Assembly: GCA_019670725.1 (NCBI GenBank)
Contig: AP024629.1
Location: forward strand, 2,914,001 to 2,978,000
Origin: Alphaproteobacteria bacterium SO-S41
GTDB taxonomy: Bacteria; Pseudomonadota; Alphaproteobacteria; Micropepsales; Micropepsaceae
DNA: 64,000 bases
Direction: 5' to 3'
Shown here: positions 1-9,478 of the stretch, piece after piece
Position numbering within the stretch: position 1 is the stretch's first letter
Layout: each line of letters begins with the position of its first letter
Program-made: the position numbers and the translations under genes
The notes under the pieces: model-generated
The model's database searches: none
Told to the model about the DNA's origin: nothing
Seen by the model: the letters and a program-made list of their open reading frames with translations, nothing else

Positions 1-503
1 ATATTCGCGATGGCGATCGCCACCTGGCTGGTCATGAGATAGCCGAGCGTGATGCCGATCAGCGAGAACGGCACGACGCTGACGAGATGCACCGCGATCA
101 TCGCGGCCCAGGCCCGCGGGCTGAGCGACACGCCGCCGGCGAAGATGCCGACCGCATAGATCATCGCCAGCACGATCGCGACGAAGACGAAGGTCATCAG
201 CAGCTTCGACACCGGATAGACGAAGCCCGGCATCGGCGAGACGGCTTTCAGCGCCAGCAGGCCCTGCTCGCGCTCGGTTGCGATGGAGATGCCGAAACCG
301 AAGACCGACGGCCCCAGCGCCGCGAAGACGCCGAAGGTCGCGAGCAGATAGGACGCGGCGTTGTCGCCCCTGGCGAGGGTGATGCCGAACAGCGTGTAGA
401 AGACGACCGGCATCAGCACGGTCGGCAGGGCGAAGGCCGGCTGGCGCGCCGACTTCTTGATCTCGGCGCCCCATTCGCGGGCGAGGATGGCGGTGGCGGT
501 CAT
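1..503 (-). CDS. ABC-2 type transporter permease, partial (C-terminus beyond the left edge)
   Basis: Membrane subunit of an ABC exporter. The 167 visible codons begin MTATAILAREWGAEIKKSAR and continue with hydrophobic spans near residues 25-45, 55-75, 100-125 and 135-160, separated by the short loop TEREQGLLALKAVSPMPG that is typical of ABC-2 permeases. The frame is open to base 1, so the C-terminal part is missing. The ATPase encoded upstream on the same strand (678-1571) is the obvious partner; a 174-bp gap holding a palindromic repeat separates them. The substrate cannot be told from the sequence; multidrug or lipid-linked export is usual for this class. Confidence 0.85.
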   Translation of the reverse strand, partial: MTATAILAREWGAEIKKSARQPAFALPTVLMPVVFYTLFGITLARGDNAASYLLATFGVFAALGPSVFGFGISIATEREQGLLALKAVSPMPGFVYPVSKLLMTFVFVAIVLAMIYAVGIFAGGVSLSPRAWAAMIAVHLVSVVPFSLIGITLGYLMTSQVAIAIAN

Positions 504-544
504 GGTTTTCTTCCTCAGGTCTGACACATCAATTTGTCCCAGCC

Positions 545-657
545 GTCATCCCGGCCGCAGCGAAGCGAAGAGCCGGGACCCAGGTGACTGGACTCCGAGC
601 GTGTGGCCCCTGGGTCCCGGGTCTCGGACGCCTGACGGCGGCCTCGCCCGGGATGAC
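545..657. repeat. Family C intergenic palindrome
   Basis: Imperfect inverted repeat opening GTCATCCCGGCCGCAGCGAA and closing with CGCCCGGGATGAC. A second copy in the opposite orientation lies at 22394-22505. It sits inside an operon, between the ABC ATPase and its permease, so it would fold in the shared mRNA. Confidence 0.85.
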
Positions 658-677
658 AACTGTTTCGAGCGAGCTAC

Positions 678-1571
678 TCACGCAGCTTCGGCGACGAGGG
701 CGTCGAAGGCTTCTTCCAGCCCCGCGCCGGTCAGTTGCAGGTCGGCGACCCCGGCATCGGCGGCGAGCAGTGCGCGCATGGTCGCCTCGCCCGCCTCGCT
801 GAGCAGCACGACATGGCGGCCTGAGCGGCTGACCTGGCGGACGCCGGGCAGCGCCGCGAGCGCGGCATCGTCCAGTGCCGTCAGGCAACGGATCGACCGG
901 CCCGAAACGAGCGCTTTCATGTCAGCAACCGACCCACTGGCCCGCACCCGGCCCTTGTCGATGACGACAACCCGGTCGGCCAGCGCCTCCGCTTCCTCCA
1001 GATGGTGCGTGGTCAACAGTACCGTCGCGCCGCGATCGCGCAGCGCGCGGATGGTCGTCCACAGCGCCCGGCGGGCTTCGAGGTCGAGCCCGACGCTCGG
1101 CTCGTCCAGCACCAGCATGTCGGGCCGGCCCACGATCGCCAGCGCGAATTGCAGCCGCCGCTGCTGGCCGCCCGACAGCGCCGAGCAACGGCGCCGCTCA
1201 AGCCCGCCAAGCCCGGCCAGCGCGACCGCCTCGGCGGCGGGCATGGCCGCCTCGTAGTAGCCGGCGAACAGCATGACCTGCTCCATCACGGTCAGTTGCT
1301 GCGGCAGGCCGGCGCTTTGCAGCATCACGCCGATCCGCTGGCGCGCCGCGAGGTCGCGGGGGTCGCGGCCGAACAGCAGCGCCTCGCCCGCATCGGGCCG
1401 CAGGCGCCCCAGCATCAGGCCGATCGCCGTCGTCTTGCCCGCGCCGTTCGGGCCGAGCAGCGCCGTCACCCCGCCGGGGGCGATCTCGAGATCCAGCCCG
1501 TTCAGCGCCAGCGTGGCCCCGAACCGCTTGACCGCGCCGGTGAGGCGCACCGGGGAAACCGAATGGGGCAT
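678..1571 (-). CDS. ABC transporter ATP-binding protein (ABC-2 exporter)
   Basis: Cytoplasmic ATPase of 297 residues that should power the permease encoded just downstream (1-503). Walker A GPNGAGKTT is at residues 40-48, the signature LSGGQ at 132-136, Walker B LVLDEP at 153-158, and the H-loop histidine near 189 in LLTTHH. The C-terminal 90 residues follow the DrrA/CcmA-type accessory region. I chose the ATG at 1571 because GGAGG lies 8 bases upstream; an in-frame ATG at 1592 has no such site. The gene diverges from the histidine kinase at 1773. The substrate is unknown. Confidence 0.93.
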   Translation of the reverse strand: MPHSVSPVRLTGAVKRFGATLALNGLDLEIAPGGVTALLGPNGAGKTTAIGLMLGRLRPDAGEALLFGRDPRDLAARQRIGVMLQSAGLPQQLTVMEQVMLFAGYYEAAMPAAEAVALAGLGGLERRRCSALSGGQQRRLQFALAIVGRPDMLVLDEPSVGLDLEARRALWTTIRALRDRGATVLLTTHHLEEAEALADRVVVIDKGRVRASGSVADMKALVSGRSIRCLTALDDAALAALPGVRQVSRSGRHVVLLSEAGEATMRALLAADAGVADLQLTGAGLEEAFDALVAEAA

Positions 1572-1772
1572 GGGATCTGTCCTCCGTGACATGAGGGCAG
1601 AATGGCGGTGCGCGCGACCCGGCGTCAGAGACGGCCGTCATGCGGCTGGGGTGACGTTTGTCATGGCCGAACAAAGGTCTTTCAGGCTGAAAAATAACCC
1701 CTGCACACAGGCCCGAGCTGTGCGATATCCCGCCGGATCGGGCCTGAATCGAGTTGTCTGGGGATACCCGCG
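1572..1772. promoter_or_regulatory. Divergent intergenic region with an inverted repeat
   Basis: The 201-bp region between the divergent ABC ATPase and histidine kinase genes must hold both promoters. CAGGCCCGA at 1708-1716 and TCGGGCCTG at 1738-1746 form a perfect 9-bp inverted repeat with a 21-base gap, just upstream of the kinase. It could be an operator or an mRNA hairpin; nothing decides between them. Confidence 0.35.
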
Positions 1773-3947
1773 TTGTTCACGCCGTCGCACAAACGCTCGC
1801 TGCTGTTGCCCTTCGTGGCCGCGTTTTTTCTCGCGGTCGGCCTGTTCGCCGCCGTCTGGCTGAAAATCGAGGCGGACGCCAAGAATGCGCTGGTCTCACA
1901 CACGCTCGACGTGCGGGTTGAGGTACGTGAACTCTACTCCCTGGTGCAGGACGCGGAATCCGGCCAGCGCGGCTATCTCATCACCGGCCGCGACTCCTTC
2001 GTCGAACCCTACAAATCGACCGTTGCCCAGATCGACCCCAAGGTCGAACGGTTGAAGGTCCTCGTCGCCGACAATCCGCGCCAGGTCGAGACGCTGGCCA
2101 AGACGACCAATCTGATCGCCGAAAAGATCGCCCTGCTCGACAAGGTCATGGCCGCGAAAAGCGCGAATGACGAGGCCGCCATCCAGGAACTCATCCGGGT
2201 GGGCAACGGTCAGGTCCTGATGGATGGCATCCGCAGCAACGTGCTCGCGATGGATGCCGAGGAGCGGCGGCTGCTGGACGAGCGCAACGAGTCCGTTGCC
2301 TCCACCGGCACACTCCTCTTCGCCACGCTCGCGGGCAGCGGTCTGCTCGCGATCGGCATCGTCTGGCTCTGGCTGACCGGGGTGCGCTCCGCGGCGCGCG
2401 AGATCGCGGAGAAGACCAAGGAGCGCGACAATTTCTGGAATCTCAGCCGCGATATGCTCGCCATCACCGACGCCAACGGCCATCTGGTCGCGGCCAATCC
2501 GGCTTGGCAGGTCCATACCGGCTGGAGCGACGAGGAGCTGAAAGCCCTGCCCTCGCTCGGCGCGCTCATCCATCCCGAGGACGTCGAGGCGATCGAGGCC
2601 GACCGCGCGGCCCGGGCGCCGGGCACCGTGCGCACGACGCCCAGCCTGCTACGCCTGCGCACCAAGGACGGGTCGTATCGCTGGACCTCGGGAATTGCCG
2701 CGGTCGACGGCGGCCGTCTCTATGCCAGCGCCCGCGACGTCACCGACGAACGGCTCCAGGCCGAGGCGCTGGAGGCCAGCGAAGCCAAGGTCTTGCAAAT
2801 CCAGAAGATGGAGGCAATCGGCCAGCTCACCGGCGGCGTCGCGCACGACTTCAACAATATGCTGGCGATCATCATCGGTTCGCTGAACCTCGTCGAGCGG
2901 CGCCTCGCGCGCGGCGACGGGGTGACGCCCGATGTGCTCAAATTCCTCGCCGGCGCCATGGAGGGCGCGACCCGCGCCGCGACGCTGACCCAGCGCCTGC
3001 TCGCCTTCGCGCGCCGCCAGCCGCTGGCGCCCGAAACGATCAACGCGAACGAACTGGTCGGCCGGATCAGCGAGTTGCTGCGGCGGACGCTGGGCGAGGA
3101 GGTCTCGCTCGAGACCGTGCTTGCCGGCGGGCTGTGGCAGATGAATGTCGACGCCGGCCAGATGGAACAGGCTCTCGTCAACCTAGCCGTCAACGCGCGC
3201 GACGCCATGCCGGGCGGCGGCAAGCTGACCATCGAGACGATGAACGCCCATCTCGACGATGCCTACGCGCTGGAGAACGACACCGCGGCCGGGCAGTACG
3301 TCATGATCGCCGTCACCGACACCGGCACCGGCATGACGCCGGAGGTGATGAAGCAGGCCTTCGATCCGTTCTATTCGACCAAGCCGACCGGCAAGGGCAC
3401 CGGCCTCGGCCTCTCGATGGTGTTCGGCTTCATCAAGCAGTCGGGCGGCCACATCAAGATCTACTCGGAGCCCGGCGTCGGCACCACGGTGAAGTTCTAC
3501 CTGCCGCGCCTCGTCGGCGCGACGAAGAGCGGCGTCACCGCCAAGGCGACGAACGGCGAACTGCCGCTCGGCGATCCCCGCGATGTCGTGCTGGTGGTCG
3601 AGGACGACGACCGCGTCCGCCGCTTCTCGGTCGATGCGCTGCGCGAGCTCGGCTACACCGCGATCCACGCCAGCGGCGCGGAAGAGGCGCTGCGCATCCT
3701 CGCCGAACGGCTGGACATCAAGCTGCTGTTCACCGACGTCGTCATGCCGCATATCAACGGCGCGAAGCTGGCCGAGGAAGCGCGCCGCCTCTACCCCGAC
3801 CTCCGCGTGCTCTTCACGACCGGCTACACGCGCAACGCCATCGTCCACAACGGCACGCTCGACCAGGGCGTCGACCTCCTGTCGAAGCCCTTCACCCTGT
3901 CGCAGCTGGCGTTCCGCATCCGCTCGGTCCTCGACGCGCCGCGCTAA
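1773..3947 (+). CDS. Hybrid sensor histidine kinase: CHASE3, PAS, HisKA, HATPase, receiver
   Basis: Membrane-bound two-component sensor of 724 residues. TM1 spans about residues 10-30 and TM2 about 180-202; between them is a CHASE3 extracytoplasmic sensor with the characteristic DAESGQRGYLITG at 60-72. A PAS domain covers about 222-325. The HisKA phospho-acceptor is His358 in GGVAHDFNN, the HATPase N-box includes N470 and N474, the G1 box is DTGTG at 516-520, and GTGLGL follows near 542. A C-terminal receiver domain starts near 605, with acceptor Asp655 in LLFTDVVMP and a conserved Lys in LSKPF. The start is TTG, with GGGGAT 8 bases upstream. No response regulator gene is adjacent, so the output partner is unknown. 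Confidence 0.92.
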   Translation: MFTPSHKRSLLLPFVAAFFLAVGLFAAVWLKIEADAKNALVSHTLDVRVEVRELYSLVQDAESGQRGYLITGRDSFVEPYKSTVAQIDPKVERLKVLVADNPRQVETLAKTTNLIAEKIALLDKVMAAKSANDEAAIQELIRVGNGQVLMDGIRSNVLAMDAEERRLLDERNESVASTGTLLFATLAGSGLLAIGIVWLWLTGVRSAAREIAEKTKERDNFWNLSRDMLAITDANGHLVAANPAWQVHTGWSDEELKALPSLGALIHPEDVEAIEADRAARAPGTVRTTPSLLRLRTKDGSYRWTSGIAAVDGGRLYASARDVTDERLQAEALEASEAKVLQIQKMEAIGQLTGGVAHDFNNMLAIIIGSLNLVERRLARGDGVTPDVLKFLAGAMEGATRAATLTQRLLAFARRQPLAPETINANELVGRISELLRRTLGEEVSLETVLAGGLWQMNVDAGQMEQALVNLAVNARDAMPGGGKLTIETMNAHLDDAYALENDTAAGQYVMIAVTDTGTGMTPEVMKQAFDPFYSTKPTGKGTGLGLSMVFGFIKQSGGHIKIYSEPGVGTTVKFYLPRLVGATKSGVTAKATNGELPLGDPRDVVLVVEDDDRVRRFSVDALRELGYTAIHASGAEEALRILAERLDIKLLFTDVVMPHINGAKLAEEARRLYPDLRVLFTTGYTRNAIVHNGTLDQGVDLLSKPFTLSQLAFRIRSVLDAPR

Positions 3948-3963
3948 CTCTTCAAACGATCCA

Positions 3964-4012
3964 GTCATCCTCGGGGCCGCGCAGCGGAAGCCGAGGACCC
4001 ATGCCTGAGCGC
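3964..4012. repeat. Partial family C-like palindrome
   Basis: Starts GTCATCCTCGGGGCCGCGCA and reaches CCGAGGACCCATGCCTGAGC. The same right end recurs at 11942-11991. It lies between the convergent kinase and OPT transporter genes and may act as a bidirectional terminator. Confidence 0.6.
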
Positions 4013-4036
4013 TTCAGAACGAGCTCAAACGACCGC

Positions 4037-6022
4037 TCAATCCTGCGGGATCGCCGCAGCGGCGCGGCGGCAGTAGCGGTAGAAACCGATCACCGCCAGC
4101 GCGGCGGCGACAATGGCCAGCACCATGCCGACGCTCTCGTCGATATCGCCGAAGATCGCGAACGGCGCTTCGTTGCCGGTTGCGACGACAAGGCCCGCGA
4201 GCGCCACGTTGAACAGGCTCTCGCCGACGATGAAGCCCGAGGCCGTCAGAACGCCGAGCCGCTTGGCGGCTTCGGGATTGCGGCCCTTGCTGACCCAGCG
4301 CTCGAAGGTCCAGCCCGCGACCGCGCCGATCACCACTGGTAGCGTCACGGCGCTCGGCAGGTAGATCGCGAGACCGACCGCCAGCGGCGGCAGGCTCCAT
4401 TTCTTGTTCGTCCCCGCCTTCAGCAGGATGTCGATGACGACAAGGCCGGCCCCCAGCAGCGCGCCGAGGCCGAGCAGGCTCCAGTCCAGCCCGCCGCCGA
4501 TCACGCCCTTGGCGAGCGCGGAGATCAGCGTCGCCTGCGGTGCCGGCAGCGGCGTCGAGGAGATCGCATCGACATTTGCAGCGCCCGCGAAGCCGAACGC
4601 CTCGTTCATCAAATCGAGCACCGGCGGGATCACCACCGAACCCGCCAGCACGCCGATGATCAGCGCGACCTGCTGCTTCCACGGCGTCGCGTCGACGAGC
4701 TGGCCGGTCTTCAGGTCCTGCAGATTGTCGTTGGCGACGACCGAGACCGCGAGCAGCACCGCGGTGACGAACAGCGCGAAGGCGATCAGCGCTTGGTCGA
4801 CATTCGGCCCGGTAATGCCGTGCCCGATCACGCCGACGACCAGCGCCGCGCCGAGGATGCAGAGGATCGCGACGCCCGAGACCGGGCTGTTGGACGAACC
4901 CACCAGGCCCGCCATGTAGCCGCAGATCGCCGCGGCCAGCATGCCGGCGAAGACGAGATAGACGATGGCGAGCGCGATCAGCGGCAGCGAGATCGATTCC
5001 AGCGGTCCGCCGCTGAGGAAGCTCGCGAACAGCCAGCCGGCCGGCACCAGCATCAGCAGCGTGATGATGCCGACAATGCCGATGGGAATGTCGCGCTCGA
5101 CGCGGGGCAGATCGGCGCCGCCCGCCTTGCGCGCGCGGCCCGCGGCCAGCGCGCCCATGAGACCCGTCCAGACGGGCACGGCGAGCTTGCTCAGCGTCCA
5201 GATCGCGGCGATGCCGATCGTACCGGCACCGATGAAGCGCACCTGCTCGCGCCAGTATTTGGTCGCATGGGTGGCGGCGTCGAGGTCGGGCATCGGGTGC
5301 ATCGTGGTCAGCACCGGAACCAGCACGCCCCAGGCGATGACGAGACCGGCCAGCATGGCGAGGCCGACGGTGAGGCCGACCAGATGGCCCGCGCCCAGCA
5401 GCGCCAGCGAGGAGCCCGCGCCGATGCCGGTCGCGCCGACACCGACCTTGAAGAAGCTGGTGACCTCAGCCGCGAACACCTTGGCGGCGACGCCGGCGGC
5501 ATAGAGCGCCGAGACGACGGCGCCCATGGTCACGGCGACGAGGCCGGCCTTGCCTTCCGCCGCGCCCTCGCGGCTGCCGGAGCCGACCTTAAGCACCTCG
5601 GCGGCGGCGACGCCTTCGGGATAGGGCAGATCGGAATTGGTCACGAGCGCCCGGCGCAGCGGGATTGTGTACATGACGCCCAGAATGCCGCCGATGGCGC
5701 AGCAGAAGAACGTCGTCCAGAACGGCACCTCCGCCCACCAGCCGATGATGATGAGGCCGGGCAGCACGAAGATGACCGAAGCGAGCGTGCCCGCGGCCGA
5801 GGCGATCGTCTGGACGATGTTGTTTTCCTGGATCGTCGCCGTCTTGAAGGCGCGCAGCAGCGCCATCGAGATGACCGCCGCCGGGATCGAGGTGGCGAAG
5901 GTGAGGCCGATTTTCAGGCCGAGATAGATCTGCGCCGCGGTGAAGATCAGCGTGATGGCGATGCCGAGAAGAATGCCCCGCAGCGTGAGTTCGGACTGCG
6001 GCGTGCCGCCAGGTGTGCTCAT
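4037..6022 (-). CDS. OPT family oligopeptide transporter
   Basis: Inner-membrane transporter of 661 residues, the usual length of bacterial OPT proteins, which are secondary carriers for small peptides or metal chelates. It is hydrophobic throughout, with about 14-16 predicted spans. The N-terminal family signature is visible: LTLRGILLGIAITLIFTAAQ, then the YLGLKIG segment near residues 33-39 and the NNIVQTIASAAG segment near 67. The central SNSPVSG stretch near 365 is also typical. The ATG at 6022 opens the frame. It stands alone, convergent with the kinase at one end and 97 bp from the end of the M14 peptidase at the other. The substrate is not predictable. Confidence 0.92.
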   Translation of the reverse strand: MSTPGGTPQSELTLRGILLGIAITLIFTAAQIYLGLKIGLTFATSIPAAVISMALLRAFKTATIQENNIVQTIASAAGTLASVIFVLPGLIIIGWWAEVPFWTTFFCCAIGGILGVMYTIPLRRALVTNSDLPYPEGVAAAEVLKVGSGSREGAAEGKAGLVAVTMGAVVSALYAAGVAAKVFAAEVTSFFKVGVGATGIGAGSSLALLGAGHLVGLTVGLAMLAGLVIAWGVLVPVLTTMHPMPDLDAATHATKYWREQVRFIGAGTIGIAAIWTLSKLAVPVWTGLMGALAAGRARKAGGADLPRVERDIPIGIVGIITLLMLVPAGWLFASFLSGGPLESISLPLIALAIVYLVFAGMLAAAICGYMAGLVGSSNSPVSGVAILCILGAALVVGVIGHGITGPNVDQALIAFALFVTAVLLAVSVVANDNLQDLKTGQLVDATPWKQQVALIIGVLAGSVVIPPVLDLMNEAFGFAGAANVDAISSTPLPAPQATLISALAKGVIGGGLDWSLLGLGALLGAGLVVIDILLKAGTNKKWSLPPLAVGLAIYLPSAVTLPVVIGAVAGWTFERWVSKGRNPEAAKRLGVLTASGFIVGESLFNVALAGLVVATGNEAPFAIFGDIDESVGMVLAIVAAALAVIGFYRYCRRAAAAIPQD

Positions 6023-6118
6023 GAATGACTGCCCCGAAGGGCTCCGCGGAGCCCTGAAATGCGTAATGGCCGCGCCCGCTTAGGGAGCGTCGGCCTGGTT
6101 GCCGTCAGGGGGCCTCGC

Positions 6119-7240
6119 TCAGGCGGATTCGTCAAGCGCCGCGGCAAGGGCGTCGAGGCAATCCCGGCCCATCCGGGCGGACGCGGCGGGCGACCAGCCG
6201 GAAACCGGGTCCGGCGCCTCCAGCGCGTCCTTGAAGGGCATTTCCAGCGTCATGGCGACCGCCCCGAAGCGCAGGCCGATCGCCCGCGTGGCGATGCCGT
6301 TCGCCTCCGCCCCGCCATAGCTGGGGGGATAGCCGACCGCGGTCTGGAACGCCGGGCTCGCCTTCAGCAGCGCCTGCCGGAAGCGGTCGACGCCCGCGAC
6401 CTGGGCCGGGGTCGATTCCGGATCGACGTCGCAGCCGTCGATGAAGACATGCGGCAGTTCCTCGTCGCCATGGACGTCGAGGAACACATCGACCCCGGTC
6501 TGCTCCATCGCCGACAGGATCGCCATCACCTCGGGCGACTTCTCCGGGCTCGGCGCCCGCCACTGGCGGTTGAGGTCGGTGCCCGCGGCGCTGGCGCGCA
6601 GGTTTCCCCGCGCCGCGCCGTCGATATTGACCAGCGGCACGATGTGGATGCGCGCCTCACGTCGCAGGCGCACGGCGACCGCGTCGTCCGGATCGGTCAG
6701 CCGCGCGAGCGCGCCCTCCATCCACCAGCTCGCCATGGTCTCGCCGGGATGCTGGCGCCCAAGGATCCAGAGCGACCGGCTGCCCTCGCCCATGTCAAGA
6801 CAGGTGATCGCCCGGCCGTCCAGCGATTTGCCGAGCTTGCGCTTGGTGACGCCCGGCATGGCCGCGATCCGCGTCAGCAGCGCCTCATGCCGCGCGAGAT
6901 TGTAAGGCGCGAAATAGGCGAACCACGCCTCGTCGCCCTTGGGCGTATGCGTGATCTCCAGCACCGCGCCGTCGAAGCCGGTCGCCGCCCGCGTCCAGGT
7001 CTCGCCGTCCTCGCTCACCGTCGCGTGGTAGTTCTCCCAGCCCTTGGGATACGAGGTCGCGCCAGCATTCACGATGCGCAGCGTCAGCGCCCTGCCCGCC
7101 CCGCCGCGCACGCGAAAATAGAACCACTGCGACCACGGCCCGTTGGAATCCTTGCGGATCGTCAGCTCCGCCGTGTCGCCCGAAAGGCTCTGAAATTCGA
7201 TATTGCCGCACTCGAAATCGGCGTCGATCGCCAGGGTCAT
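6119..7240 (-). CDS. M14 family zinc carboxypeptidase (cytosolic type)
   Basis: Predicted cytosolic carboxypeptidase of 373 residues without a signal peptide. An N-terminal beta-rich domain (about 1-125) resembles the extra domain of M14D cytosolic carboxypeptidases. In the catalytic domain the zinc ligands are H164 and E167 in QHPGET and H257 in DVHGDEE; N224-R225 in DLNRQW would hold the substrate carboxylate, and E333 in TLEMPF is the likely general base. The ATG at 7240 overlaps the stop of the upstream amino acid permease as ATGA, so the two should be translationally coupled: import of amino acids or small peptides, then removal of C-terminal residues. The substrate is inferred only. Confidence 0.9.
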   Translation of the reverse strand: MTLAIDADFECGNIEFQSLSGDTAELTIRKDSNGPWSQWFYFRVRGGAGRALTLRIVNAGATSYPKGWENYHATVSEDGETWTRAATGFDGAVLEITHTPKGDEAWFAYFAPYNLARHEALLTRIAAMPGVTKRKLGKSLDGRAITCLDMGEGSRSLWILGRQHPGETMASWWMEGALARLTDPDDAVAVRLRREARIHIVPLVNIDGAARGNLRASAAGTDLNRQWRAPSPEKSPEVMAILSAMEQTGVDVFLDVHGDEELPHVFIDGCDVDPESTPAQVAGVDRFRQALLKASPAFQTAVGYPPSYGGAEANGIATRAIGLRFGAVAMTLEMPFKDALEAPDPVSGWSPAASARMGRDCLDALAAALDESA

Positions 7241-8688
7241 GGGGTGTTCCGCAATACCGAATGATGGCGGCCATAGGCGAAATAGATGACGAAGCCAACC
7301 GCCAGCCACACGACCAGCCGGATCCAAGTGTCGAGCGGCAGCGCCGCCATCAGCAGCAGGCAGAAGGCGATTCCCAGCACCGGCACGATGGGCACGCCCG
7401 GCACCTTGAACGGGCGGATGAGCTGCCCCTCGCTCTTGCGCAGATAGATGACCGCGCCGCAGACGAGGATGAACGCGAAGAGCGTGCCGATCGAAACCAG
7501 CTCGCCGAGAATGTCGATCGGCACCAAAGCGGCGATCACCGCGACAATCGTGCCAATCAGCGCCTGGCTCAGCCACGGCGTCCGCAGGCGCGGATGGACG
7601 TGCGAGAACACCTTCGGCAGCAGCCCGTCATGCGACATGGTGAAGAACACCCGGCTCTGCCCGTAGAGCAAAACGAGGATCACCGTGGTGAGGCCCGCGA
7701 TGGCGCCGATCTTGATGAGGATCGAGAACCACGGAATGCCGATCACATCGACCGCCTTGGCAACAGGGTCGGCGACATTGAGCTGAGTATAAGGCACAAG
7801 TCCCGTCATGACCGCCGAGACGATGATGTAGAGCGCGGTGCAGATCAGCAGCGAGCCGAGAATGCCGATGGGCATGTCGCGCTGCGGGTTCTTCGCCTCC
7901 TGCGCCGCGGTGGAAACGGCGTCGAAGCCGATAAACGCGAAGAACACGACCGCGGCCCCGCGCAGGATGCCGCTCCACCCGAAGCTGCCGAACTCGCCGG
8001 TGTTTTCGGGAATGAACGGCGTCCAGTGTGCGCTGTTGACGAGGCCGATGCCCATCAGGATGAAGGCGACCACCACGAACAGCTTCACGCCGACCATGAG
8101 ATTGTTCAGCCGCGCGGACTCGCGCGTGCCGAGGATCAGCAGCGCGGTCAGCAGCAGTACGATGGCGGCGGCCGGCAGATTGAAGAGGCCCGTGACCGTC
8201 GTGCCGTCCGCGAGCGTGACGACCGAGCCCGGCGAGCCCGTCAGCGCGCCGGGCAAGGCGATCCCGAAATTGGCGAGGAAGCTGGTGAAATAGCCGGACC
8301 ACCCGACCGCCACGGTCGCCGCGCCCATCGCGTATTCGAGGATGAGGTCCCACCCGATGATCCAGGCGAACAGCTCGCCCAGCGTCGCATAGGTGTAAGT
8401 ATAGGTGCTGCCCGACACCGGGATGAGCGCCGCGAGCTCCGCATAGCAGAGCCCGACAAAGGCGCAGGCGATGCCGCCGATCGCGAAGGACAGCATGATG
8501 CCCGGCCCGGCATATTTCGCCGCCGCCGTGCCGGTCAGGACGAAGATGCCGGCGCCGATGATCGCGCCGATCCCCATCGCGGTGATGCTGAAGGCGCCGA
8601 GCGATTTATGCAGGTGCTGGCCCTGGGCCTCGCCGCTGGCGCAGATGTCGGCGACGGTCTTGCGGGCGAAAAGCGTTGAGCGGGCCAT
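7237..8688 (-). CDS. APC superfamily amino acid permease (cationic amino acid transporter type)
   Basis: Inner-membrane proton-coupled amino acid transporter of 483 residues with about 12-13 hydrophobic spans. The first helix carries GIGAIIGAGIFVLTG, the substrate-binding glycine motif of APC permeases. The sequence SFAIGGIACAFVGLCYAEL and the later FFAFIGFDAVST are typical of the CAT/YfnA group, which takes basic or other amino acids. The start ATG at 8688 follows AGGAG at good spacing. The stop overlaps the M14 carboxypeptidase start by 4 bases, forming a two-gene unit. Confidence 0.92.
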   Translation of the reverse strand: MARSTLFARKTVADICASGEAQGQHLHKSLGAFSITAMGIGAIIGAGIFVLTGTAAAKYAGPGIMLSFAIGGIACAFVGLCYAELAALIPVSGSTYTYTYATLGELFAWIIGWDLILEYAMGAATVAVGWSGYFTSFLANFGIALPGALTGSPGSVVTLADGTTVTGLFNLPAAAIVLLLTALLILGTRESARLNNLMVGVKLFVVVAFILMGIGLVNSAHWTPFIPENTGEFGSFGWSGILRGAAVVFFAFIGFDAVSTAAQEAKNPQRDMPIGILGSLLICTALYIIVSAVMTGLVPYTQLNVADPVAKAVDVIGIPWFSILIKIGAIAGLTTVILVLLYGQSRVFFTMSHDGLLPKVFSHVHPRLRTPWLSQALIGTIVAVIAALVPIDILGELVSIGTLFAFILVCGAVIYLRKSEGQLIRPFKVPGVPIVPVLGIAFCLLLMAALPLDTWIRLVVWLAVGFVIYFAYGRHHSVLRNTP

Positions 8689-8751
8689 CGGGACTCCTGA
8701 TGTTGCCGCACCGAAGCTAGCCCTCGGTGCGGCCCCGTCAATGCGCGATGG

Positions 8752-9351
8752 TTAGCCGTGGACCTTCGCGGCCACCTCGGCGATCGCCTTGCCCTGGTAG
8801 CGGGCGCCGGCGAGTTCGTTCTCGCTGGGCTGGCGGCTGCCGTCGGCGGCGGTGAGCGTGGTCGCGCCATAGGGCGAGCCGCCGGTCACTTCGTCCAGCT
8901 TCATCTGGCCCTGGAAGCCGTAGTTCAGGCCGACGATCGTCATGCCGAAATGCAGCAGGTTGGTGATGATGGTGAAGAGCGTCGTCTCCTGCCCGCCATG
9001 CTGGGTCGCGCTCGCCGTGAAGGCGCCGCCGACCTTGCCGTTCAGCGCGCCGCGCGCCCACAGCCCGCCGGCCTGGTCGAGGAAGTTCGCCATCTGCGAG
9101 GCCATGCGGCCGAACCGCGTGCCGGTGCCGACGATGATCGCGTCGTAATTGGCGAGATCGTCGATGGTCGCGACGGGCGCGGCCTGATCCAGCTTGTAAT
9201 ACGACTTCTTGGCGATCTCTTCCGGCACCAGCTCGGGCACGCGCTTGATATCGACTGTCGCGCCGGCGCTGCGGGCGCCTTCGGCAACGGCTTCGGCCAT
9301 CTTCTCGATATGGCCGTAGGCGGAATAATAAAGAACCAGAACCTTGGGCAT
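8752..9351 (-). CDS. wrbA: NAD(P)H:quinone oxidoreductase, WrbA type
   Basis: Flavodoxin-like enzyme of 199 residues that reduces quinones by two electrons with NAD(P)H and FMN. The N-terminus [20 protein letters not shown], the FMN-binding [11 protein letters not shown] near residue 78 and [10 protein letters not shown] near 112 match WrbA closely, and the length is nearly that of the E. coli protein (198). The ATG at 9351 is preferred over a GTG at 9354 because AGGAG then lies 8 bases away. It lies downstream of the pirin gene on the same strand, separated by a family A palindrome; both would serve redox or quinone stress. Confidence 0.94.
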   Translation of the reverse strand: MPKVLVLYYSAYGHIEKMAEAVAEGARSAGATVDIKRVPELVPEEIAKKSYYKLDQAAPVATIDDLANYDAIIVGTGTRFGRMASQMANFLDQAGGLWARGALNGKVGGAFTASATQHGGQETTLFTIITNLLHFGMTIVGLNYGFQGQMKLDEVTGGSPYGATTLTAADGSRQPSENELAGARYQGKAIAEVAAKVHG

Positions 9352-9399
9352 CACGCGAACTCCTGTTGGGGTGAAAACTATTGTCGATCAAATCTCACT

Positions 9400-9464
9400 G
9401 TCATGCCCGCGCAGGCGGGCATCCAGCTGCCGCCCCGGTGGATGCCCGCCTGCGCGGGCATGAC
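9400..9464. repeat. Family A intergenic palindrome
   Basis: Two short hairpins in mirror order: GTCATGCCCGCGCAGGCGGG at the left, GCCTGCGCGGGCATGAC at the right. Closely related copies are at 14367-14442 and 19479-19546. It lies between pirin and wrbA. Confidence 0.9.
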
Positions 9465-9478
9465 ACTAGGGTGGCGTG

